A stretch of 18,223 nucleotides of DNA from Psilocybe azurescens (Eukaryota > Basidiomycota > Agaricomycetes > Agaricales > Agrocybaceae), in contig JAJIRX010000819.1 in NCBI GenBank assembly GCA_023853785.1, positions 1 through 18,223 of the forward strand, in the 5' to 3' direction. Under the pieces are notes generated by a model that did not search any database, was not told the origin of the DNA, and saw only the letters and a program-made list of their open reading frames with translations. This document shows positions 11,422-18,223 of this stretch, one piece after another; positions within the stretch are counted from its first letter, which is position 1, and every line of letters begins with the position of its first letter. The translations under genes were made by a program, and so were the position numbers.

Positions 11422-12736
11422 TGTGTCGCTATCAACGTTTTATTCACTCTTGAACAGGTCTTGACCCTGTCATCGTTGTATATGGTAAGATGCGATCTCA
11501 TAGAAATCGGGACTACCAAAAAGATGACATGATGCCAATTTGGGAATGTCACATCACTTAGAGAGCTCGATACTCAGAAGATAAAACTCTTCATTGTATA
11601 TGTATTCGCAAGTATTGACCTTGAAAAAAAAAGTTTAGGTACCTGACCATTATATGTGTTATTTTATTACACTTAGCAGTGCGTATCAAGTTGTACAAGT
11701 TGGTAGAATGTACATTTGACCCGACTCATTTTCCATTCATATTGCTAATAGGTAGCTCTAAAGCATATAAGTGGTCATATTTCCTTGTCTTCAGACAAAT
11801 AGAATGCTATTGATTAATTAGAATGTGTATTATATGGCATTCACTCGTGTGATTACTCCAGGAGGTTCCAGTTATGTTGACATGTAATATAGCTTCAGAC
11901 CTATTATCCTATGGCCCATATCAACTGCTACAAGGAAACAGTGCTATAAAGGACCAACTAGATTATATTTGTCATTTAATACTCTACTTAGAGGTTCAGT
12001 AATGCATTAAACTACCTTGTTTTCTTTGAAGGAAGCCAAATTTTAGATTAACTTGCCACGATTTGCATCGTTTACACACTAGTAACAATTGAAGCCATAA
12101 AGCGAAGTGTAAACTTGAATTCCTGTGAAATTTCTCTTTAAAATGAGTCCAACTTATTTTTTGGCCATTCTGGACGGTTAGGACCCCTTCTGAACTGCAG
12201 AGCAGCATTGAAAGATATCTAAAGCTCACAGTTAGAGATGCAAATACATAGAGTGAGCTGTTCTTCACGTATTTACTGTGCAGAACTGGGAGTTTATTAC
12301 TATCTGAACTACACAGATACTAAATACCCTAGCATCGAGTTAAGCCTCAGTGCAAAGAAGTATCCAGTCGGCACAATGGCCGCGGATACTCAATATAATT
12401 CTTTTTTGTCATACTGGCTTTTCCAGGATTCAAGTTGAAGATGTTTGTGTGCAAATCAGCACTGGTGTGGTCATGTTGGCGAAAAGTAGACAACATTTTA
12501 TAGGAAAGAGAGAGGTAATGAAATAAATTTGTGTGGTGTTTGCAAAGACTTCTGGTGCGAAGTGATAAAGCAGAAGCCAACTAGTACATCGTTCAAAACC
12601 TTTTGGTCTGGAAATATAAAAATCAGTTTGAGCTCACGATGACGTGGGGGTCTGGTTGCTCTAATTGTTTTCTTCGCACTCGAAGTCCTTTGGGTAGCTA
12701 TTCATTGGATTGTATTAAATGTACATTTAAAGTCAA
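11422..12736. other. AT-rich spacer between accessory gene B and the transposase
   Basis: About 1.3 kb with no recognisable exon. It is visibly more AT-rich than the flanking genes from about 11580 on. Open frames here (such as 11996-12268 on the minus strand) have no family resemblance. It should contain the promoter of accessory gene B and the 3' flank of the transposase, but is long for that. I looked for short inverted ends or direct repeats marking a nested insertion and found none that convinced me. Confidence 0.4.
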
Positions 12737-15700
12737 TTAATTGTCTCTAATAGACACGTTCTCTAAAAGGCTAACAAATACATCTGTGTCTACATCTACT
12801 CCTACATTTAGATCATCAACTAAAACAGTATCGCCCACCTCCAAAACTTCGACTTCAACCTGAGTAATCCTTAATATATCTGTTGCCCAAGAAGGAGGTG
12901 GAATATTGACATTGCGAGATGGGTCATGTCCTTTCCGTTCCCCATAAAATAAGCTACCACTGAACCCAGAGAGTTGACTTGTCTGGACAAGACGTTTAAC
13001 GATAGCTTCATGGATTTTGTTGCGATACCCAACGAGAAGAAATCTCAAATGCAACTGAGGGATTAACAAATAAATTAGTCTGAACAGCACGATAATGGTC
13101 AACATGATCGTCATAAAGAAAAGTGAGTAGGCGACGAATTTCCCATTCAAGCGGACAATTTCTTCCTTAGCACACTTGATCTGGAAATACATGACCATAC
13201 CTCACGATTGGCTGGCTGCGCCCAGTCCATATTCAAAACATTTTGTCGGCTATCTTGTAGAAGATCGAAGTCGGCAAGATTCACGGCAGCAATGACTGAC
13301 TCCCAACTCAGAGCTGGCCGTTGTGGTACTATGAGGCTGGCCATTTCGTTGTAACGTTTCAAAGCAGACTGGATGGCATCTGCTACGTGTCTTGAGTGAT
13401 TTGCTGATCTTCTCATGAAGTTTATAACCTGATAACAAGTTAGAATGCAGCAATGATGCAGGAATTGAACTGACATACCGACGCCACTCATGCCCCAATT
13501 TGCTTGAGTCTCGAAGAGGCGTTGAACAACAAGCCTCTCAAGTTCATCGAAGCGCCCGAAATATTTGCGTTCACGGACAACAACCAAGCCTGCTTGGTAT
13601 TCAGGCAAAGTAGGTGCCCAACGGACTGGAATATCATTGGCCTCTTCATAACGGAGAACCTCTTCATTCTTTGCAGTCCAACGCTGGAATGTTGTGCAAT
13701 ATTGTGTATTGATCTTTGTGATCTGTGCGCCAGTGTACCCTTCTACAATCATCAGGCGGTCACGACTTTTATAAGCTTTTGCGCATCACTTTTCTGCCTG
13801 AATAATTATCAGCAAAATATTGAAATACTGGATTCATACTCACTTCAGCGAGCTCAGGTCGAACAGATGTTCCATGTATTCTGCGGACGCCTGCTCCTCT
13901 GCTGGCTCCGTCACGTAGGCTGGCTAGATATTTGCATTCACTTTTAAGGTAGTTCTCATAGTCTTCTTGGCCGATCTTCAGCTGCGTTGATAACTGAGCC
14001 AGACAAGGCAAGTCAATCTGGATCTTCTCAAGAGCTTGGTAATTCTCATATATGAAATTCCCTAAGAAATTTGAGATAATTAGTTAAAACCAAAAATTAG
14101 AATTAAAGCAACTGACCAGAAGCGCAATGCTTGTCAAGGTCATGGAAATAGAAGTGTTCGTCTATATGCTGCTGCCGGTGATATGGCGTTGCTAGGCGGG
14201 TGACTGAGGCAAGTTCGTTGGAAGCGGCAGAATGTGTGCTTGCACTCTTCAAAATCTTCCAGCCCTACCCCTTCAATGTATAGAGGATGCCATTGTACCT
14301 GACAGCCACGGTTGTGGGCATGGCTGTGGAATGCAGGAACGACACCACAAAAACGGGATGCCCTAACTTTCTCACCGAGAATACTTTTGAGGGTGACCGT
14401 AAAGCACACATAATGTCATAAGCGAGACATATGTCAGACCCGAATTCCTGGAGTAACCACGATTGACAATTGCAAGAGGGTACTTCATTCTGATTTGGAA
14501 AGTTAGAATAAGTAAAGACACAAAAAAGGGTAAGTACAATTCACCGCTGCGAATCATGTCACAGATAACAAGTAAATGTCCATGACAGCAGACAGACAAA
14601 AGATCCCTGCGACTGCAAAAGAGTGTACATTTTCTTCGCGCTGAGCTCAGGGCCAGCATTCTTCCATCGATCCACACAGGTATCAAGGCACTTGGCCAAG
14701 TCGTCGTGCTCAGGGAGACATTAAGCCATGCAATTTCCTCAGAACTGAGATCCTACGTTCCCATCGGAACTGGGGTGGCCACTTGGAGATGCTTGCTCTA
14801 TGGGCGTTTCTTGATCAGAGTTTGGCTCACCTTTTTTTATGAGGGCAAACGCTTTGATGACTATTTCTTGATTAAATGAAGCCTTGGATTTTGCAACAAT
14901 GTACACACCTGTTTCACCTCGTCTTTGAATATATCCACCTCATCTGGAAGAATCCATCGCCCAGATGTTGAAGAACAAGTGTCTGTACGGACTGACCCTG
15001 CACGGAATGCACTGTCGATAAGCTTGAGAGAATTGTTGCCGTCCATAGCAGCCAAGAGGCGGAATTTGAGTTTGTTTCATTCTCAACTTTGTAAAGGCAC
15101 GGAGGGCAGACATTTTGCCTCTCCCAGGTCTGGTTGCGTCCAAGTTCGTTTGCTACAATCCGATCTACGGCTCGAATGATTTTGAGGTAGCAGTGTCGTA
15201 GCATTGCTGAGCTGGTCAGCCAAATAAGGTCTGTGAGGTACCTGGAGGAGTCAATTGAGATCACAGCAGATCAGAAGAGCTTTCAACTTACAGCATGATA
15301 GTGATTCAAAGCCTTAGCAAAGGCATCCAGACTGAAGCGAGGGAGACACGTAATGGCCGATAAAATCGTAGTGTTTCAATAGAAAATCCCAATTTGGGCT
15401 GTTCGGGTGATGTTGAGATGATACCAAACTCTATGAGGTGACCGCAGACAACACAGCAGATGTCTGAAAAAAGAGCGAGCTCCACGGCCTGTCAAGGTGT
15501 CAGTGGAAATGTCTCGGAATAGAAGTTTGAAGTGACCTTCCAAAGAAATAACCAATTGTCCACCCATCCCGATCCCAATTGCCTGCATCTCTGGCAGGCG
15601 CACCTTGCCATTGGAATTTCAGAAATATCAACGAGATGCGGTAGCATCGACTTCCAGGCCTGTTCTGCCGTTCTATTTGATCTTTTCGTTCAATGGTCCT

Positions 15701-16144
15701 TCCACTTGCTATCAAGTGAACATCAGCAATACAATTCAGTGGATGGAAACAGAAGACTTACTGCTCAGAAAGTGTCCCAAGGAACAAGTCTTGCAATTTC
15801 ACTTCACCACCAGCATGGCTGGAAAAGACCCTCTTCACCTGGGGGTAGACAAGAAAAAGTCGCCTTCTGCTCCAGTCTGGGTCATTCATATTAACATCCT
15901 CTTCGTTGTAAATAATAAGATCTTGCTGCAAAGCTGAGCGCTGTTATGATGTTAGATAAAATTTACTGAGAATCTGAAACAACACATACATGAGTTGAGT
16001 CTGACGCTCATTTTTCTCCTTTGCGACGTCTTTCGCACTCTTATTGAGCTTCACGTTTGTTGGCGGGTTTGGAGGTGGACTGCAATCAAAGCTACCACCA
16101 CATGTAACCGAAACACCGCTAGAAAGGCCAGGTCGTTTGCTCAT
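12737..16144 (-). CDS. KDZ-superfamily transposase (frameshifted)
   Basis: DNA transposase expected to bind the TIRs and catalyse cut-and-paste movement. The start at 16144 (MSKRPGLSSG) is preferred; 16192 and 16234 are in frame upstream. Introns placed: 15941-15989, 15709-15761, 15489-15536, 15242-15291, 14831-14908, 14490-14537, 14062-14116, 13798-13843, 13429-13478. Motifs in order: CACQRC and ICCVVCG (the CxC zinc-binding region, about 15430-15590), FGIISTSPEQPKLGFSIETL, VCPPCLYKVE, MDGNNSLK (15046-15023, expected first catalytic Asp), CDMIRSGEL (14563-14537), MKYPLAIVNR, AFHSHAHNRGCQVQWHPLY and EGVGLEDFEECKHTF (14334-14230), then the C-terminal helical region IVEGYTGAQITKI, LERLVVQRLFE, SALKRYNEMASLIVPQRPAL, QPANRE and CAKEEIVRL, and an acidic tail ending LLENVSIRDN. 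Several one-base shifts (for example at 15340, 15075, 14430, 13365, 13185, 13165, 13040) and a TGA at 15690-15692 interrupt it. Which Asp/Glu are catalytic is inferred from family knowledge. Confidence 0.9.
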
Positions 16145-16522
16145 GGATAGGTGGAGGAGGTTCGTGGACAGGAGGGAAGAAGGGGCAGACATGATGGCAC
16201 GGGACCAAGGGTTTGGAAAGGGGTGAAGTCCCACTGTTCCTTTGTTATGTAATTACCAATCCATCTTAATCCTAATTGGTCGATGCGCAGACATCATGTG
16301 ACTGCATCCCAAGCCAGACATGAGTGTGATGAACATGCAGCCGTACGGCCGCCGGTGAAGTGCCTGGAAGCGAACATGAACCTCCGAATATTGTAAGCCT
16401 GCGCTCTTTGATTTTTCGACATCATTGTCAATGTCGAGCACATAGTGAGCATAATATACACTGGTGTTCAGTGTTTAATATTAATAAAGCTACACAAATT
16501 ATAACTATTCCTGTCTCTTAAT
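16145..16522. other. Transposase 5' flank inside the right TIR
   Basis: Region between the transposase start and the inner border of the right TIR, about 380 bp, expected to hold the transposase promoter and leader. In-frame upstream ATGs at 16192 and 16234 leave the exact start open. No other gene is seen. The short palindromic CGTACGGCCG near 16342-16351 has no assigned role. Confidence 0.45.
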
Positions 16523-16913
16523 AATGTACAGAAAGGAGCAGATGGAAGGGACAGGCCGGGAGGAAGGGACGGGAGGAACAGGACAGGAGGAATTCGGGAT
16601 AGACAGAAAAGGAGTGATTCCAGTAAGGGAAATGGCGCACTGTCAGGCAGCGGGCGGGAAAATGATGGCAACAAAATCTCTGTCCTGGCGGCAGCGGTGA
16701 GGTGGGAGGAGGGCGGGATGCAGCGTTGCGTGATTGATGGGCGCTGATGATTGATGGGAGCTCAACATGCCTGGGACTGATTAGGTGCTGACTGATATCT
16801 CATTATCTAGTTTCTTGTCTAATCTAATCTGTTATCTTAACTAATCTAATAGTCTTGTCTAATCAGAAAAATCGAGGAGGGAATAAAGATTAAGTAGACA
16901 CCTAGGACATGGA
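16523..16913 (-). repeat. Right terminal inverted repeat of the KDZ element
   Basis: Reverse complement of 7335-7783, ending CACCTAGGACATGGA at 16913. It is shorter than the left copy because the inner C/T-rich block (G/A-rich on this strand) is contracted. Immediately outside, TGTTGGAATGTC begins the copia LTR, so this end may be truncated or interrupted rather than natural. Confidence 0.9.
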
Positions 16914-17246
16914 TGTTGGAATGTCAGTGCGCATAGACTAAATACCGTCGGATAAAGGGCAGTATTGCGAATCAGTACCAAGGTGTATAGCATGGTACAG
17001 ACGTATAGGTCGTGCACCTGATCTCTATTTCATCTATCTTTCTTGTTTTTATTTTCATATCCATTCTCTGTATCAGCGTAGCATAGACAGGACTCGACAT
17101 CTGTATAACAGATATGTTTATTTTATTCCCTCTCAGTTGATCTAACAGATCTGAGGTGAGCCTACTATTTACTTACATTTCATTACACCTATACTCACAG
17201 TATCGTAGCCTTACGATTATCTGTTTCTTATAGGTACATTACAACA
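16914..17246 (+). repeat. 5' LTR of the copia element
   Basis: Begins TGTTGGAATG and ends TTACAACA, giving the 5-bp terminal inverted repeat TGTTG...CAACA typical of LTRs. Its length is about 333 bp. The 3' border is set by the CAACA match; because a partial copy of LTR sequence follows (17254-17304), the border is less certain than the start. Confidence 0.75.
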
Positions 17247-17253
17247 ATATATT

Positions 17254-17304
17254 CAGTTGATCTAACAGATCTCTGAGCCTTACGATTATCTGTTTCTTAT
17301 AGGT
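17254..17304 (+). repeat. Partial duplication of LTR sequence after the LTR
   Basis: CAGTTGATCTAACAGATCT at 17254-17272 repeats 17134-17152, and the 28-bp block starting GCCTTACGATTATC at 17277-17304 repeats 17208-17235. The roughly 55 bp lying between the two blocks in the LTR are missing from the second copy. The duplication separates the LTR end from the primer-binding site by about 55 bp. Confidence 0.85.
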
Positions 17305-17313
17305 TATGGGCCC
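17302..17313 (+). other. Putative primer-binding site (half-tRNA initiator Met)
   Basis: GGTTATGGGCCC resembles the complement of the anticodon-stem region of initiator tRNA-Met (one mismatch to my recollection of it). Copia elements of fungi and insects often prime from an internal tRNA-Met fragment. The site is not immediately next to the LTR end because of the duplicated block upstream. Confidence 0.5.
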
Positions 17314-17376
17314 GAACTCAGACCTTAAACCAAAGATTAACTCAACATATATTCCTCGAAGCTTTATATATCTACA

Positions 17377-18223
17377 ATGTCTCTTACTACCAAGCTAGGC
17401 GACGATTTCCTTCGCATCCCAAAGCTAGACGCCGCCGGTACCAACTGGGTCGTCTACCGTGACCGTTCCTACTCTCCATAGACGCCCGCGGGCTAGGGAG
17501 CACTTGGATGGCACGGGGAAGCCCCAATCAACCCGCATCCTGCGCTGTTAGACGGATCACCCCAGACCCTCACGGCAGAACAGAAAGCGGCGGTTGTGGA
17601 GTATGTGAAGGCCAACAAAATATGGAAGCAAGAGGAGGCGGCGTACGCTCAGCAGCTCGCTAGCACGATCCCAGACACTTTGTTCCTCAAGACTCGACTT
17701 CTCCCCACCGTCGAGGCAATGTGGAATGCCCTAGAGGATAATTTCAAGGTCAAATCCCGTATGGTTTCCGTCGATCTACGCCGCCGACTTCAGGAAGAAC
17801 GTTGCGCGGAGAAAGGGATGTACGGCGCATTTTCCAAGCTCAGGTTAATGCGAGAAGAGCTTAGCTCTATGGGACACCCAGTAGGCGATGCAGAGTTCTA
17901 CGCTATCATTATGGGATCCCTCCCAACCTCCTACGACTCCCTTTGTGTCAGTTATAGATGCAACGGTTCCTTACCACTGTTTCTACACACCTTTCTTTAT
18001 CCTTAGCCACCTCAACCTCCTCGTCGCACCCAGCCCATCTCCGGAGAATCTCATGACCACTGTCATTGAGAATACGAACGCCGTTCTCTCAGATCAAAGA
18101 GTGGCAGAAAAGACACTGAAAATGTCGCATTCTATTCCAATGACTCTTCAAAGGGCAATAGAAACAGTGTGGAGTGCTTCAACATACACAGCCTGGTCAC
18201 TACAAGTCAGAATGCTGGAACAA
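17377..18223 (+). CDS. Copia gag (start of gag-pol), frameshifted, 3' end outside window
   Basis: Capsid-like Gag part of a Ty1/copia polyprotein, which packages element RNA. The start at 17377 reads MSLTTKLGDDFLRIPKLDAA then GTNWVVYRDR, the usual N-terminal W-x-x-Y block. Three one-base losses near 17466 (T), 17496-17498 (G) and 17522-17525 (C) interrupt LSIDARGL, EHLDGTGK and INPHPALLDGSP. After them the original frame resumes with EYVKANKIWKQEEAAYAQQL and LPTVEAMWNALEDNF, then LRRRLQEERCAEKGMYGAFS and IIMGSLPTSYDS. A fourth shift near 17940 moves into a frame reading ENLMTTVIENTNAVLSDQRV. At 18175-18217 a CCHC zinc knuckle can be traced as C-F-N-x-T-Q-P-G-H-Y-K-S-E-C; the second Cys falls at another indel. 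The polyprotein continues past the window. Confidence 0.88.
18175..18217 (+). other. Gag zinc knuckle (CCHC), second Cys damaged
   Basis: Reading with one indel near 18184 gives C-F-N-x4-P-G-H-Y-K-S-E-C-W with C-X2-x-X4-H-X4-C spacing, the nucleic-acid-binding knuckle at the C-terminus of copia Gag. The position expected to be the second Cys is AT plus a missing base. Confidence 0.6.

Larger units (their letters stand above)
7335..16913 (-). mobile_element. KDZ-superfamily DNA transposon with long TIRs and three genes
   Basis: A roughly 9.6 kb unit is bounded by long inverted repeats (7335-7783 and 16523-16913). All recognisable genes inside lie on the minus strand: the transposase at 12737-16144, then two accessory genes at 10010-11421 and 8262-9669. 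Assignment to the Kyakuja-Dileera-Zisupton group rests on the transposase motifs (CxC zinc-binding cysteines, MDGNNSLK, CDMIRSGEL, HNRGCQVQWHPLY). Members of this superfamily are known to be abundant in Agaricomycetes and sometimes travel with TET/JBP dioxygenase genes; no such dioxygenase is visible here. No target-site duplication can be confirmed, because the right end is directly joined to a copia LTR. The copy may be recent: the TIRs are nearly identical over long stretches, apart from indels. Confidence 0.85.
16914..18223 (+). mobile_element. Ty1/copia LTR retrotransposon, 5' part
   Basis: A 5' LTR (16914-17246), a primer-binding-site-like sequence (17302-17313) and a gag coding region from 17377 are in canonical order. 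The element runs off the right edge of the window, so protease, integrase, reverse transcriptase and the 3' LTR are not seen. Copia rather than Gypsy is inferred from the gag type and the internal half-tRNA style primer site. The LTR sits directly against the KDZ right TIR. Confidence 0.88.

Noticed and set aside
13181..13202. 20-nt GT...AG stretch (GTATGGTC...TTCCAG) in the transposase as an intron
   Set aside because: Far too short for a spliceosomal intron. Reading through it in another frame gives MVMYFQIKCAKEEIVRL, which continues the conserved C-terminal helix, so a one-base loss is the better explanation.
15605..15937. 110-residue plus-strand open frame over the transposase N-terminus
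   Set aside because: The minus strand of the same interval encodes conserved transposase blocks (QQDLIIYNEEDVNMNDPDW, RRRLFLVYPQVKRVFSSHAG) with proper introns.
7335..16913. TET/JBP dioxygenase gene inside the KDZ element
   Set aside because: I looked because such genes travel with KDZ elements. None of the exons inside the TIRs shows the HxD...H iron-binding arrangement in a plausible context.

Overview
The window looks like genomic DNA from a mushroom-forming basidiomycete (Agaricomycetes). The evidence is intron-dense genes with introns mostly of 46-66 bp and GT-AG ends, a GH1 beta-glucosidase with 17 introns, a KDZ-superfamily (Kyakuja-Dileera-Zisupton) transposase of the kind expanded in these fungi, and a Ty1/copia retrotransposon. 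This placement rests on gene architecture and recognised protein families. No database search was possible.

Layout. Positions 1-606 hold the 3' part of an FAD-dependent (salicylate-hydroxylase-like) monooxygenase on the + strand. Positions 941-3748 hold a secreted GH1 beta-glucosidase (18 exons, +). Positions 4519-5753 hold a short-chain dehydrogenase/reductase (7 exons, one of only 7 nt, +). Positions 5917-6981 hold a poorly resolved candidate membrane-protein gene on the minus strand. Positions 7335-16913 are one composite DNA transposon bounded by roughly 390-450 bp terminal inverted repeats (TIRs). Inside it three minus-strand genes lie head to tail: the KDZ transposase (16144-12737), an accessory gene with a C-terminal coiled coil (11421-10010), and a second accessory gene (9669-8262). 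From 16914 a Ty1/copia element starts (LTR, primer-binding site, gag with zinc knuckle) and runs off the window. It appears to abut, or be inserted into, the outer end of the right TIR.

How the parts relate. The three host genes encode ordinary oxidative and carbohydrate enzymes, and nothing in the sequence ties them into one pathway. The three genes inside the TIRs share orientation and boundaries and probably move as one unit. The transposase is recognisable from its zinc-binding Cys motifs and its conserved acidic motifs. The two accessory proteins have no function I can assign.

A property of the whole window: every recognisable protein is interrupted by single-base frameshifts, nearly all one-base losses and many in C/G/T runs, while splice sites and codon content are intact. 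This occurs equally in host genes and in both unrelated mobile elements. Uncorrected homopolymer errors in the assembly therefore explain most breaks better than pseudogenisation. Gene models here should be read as probably intact genes with sequence errors, except that the transposase also carries an apparent nonsense codon.
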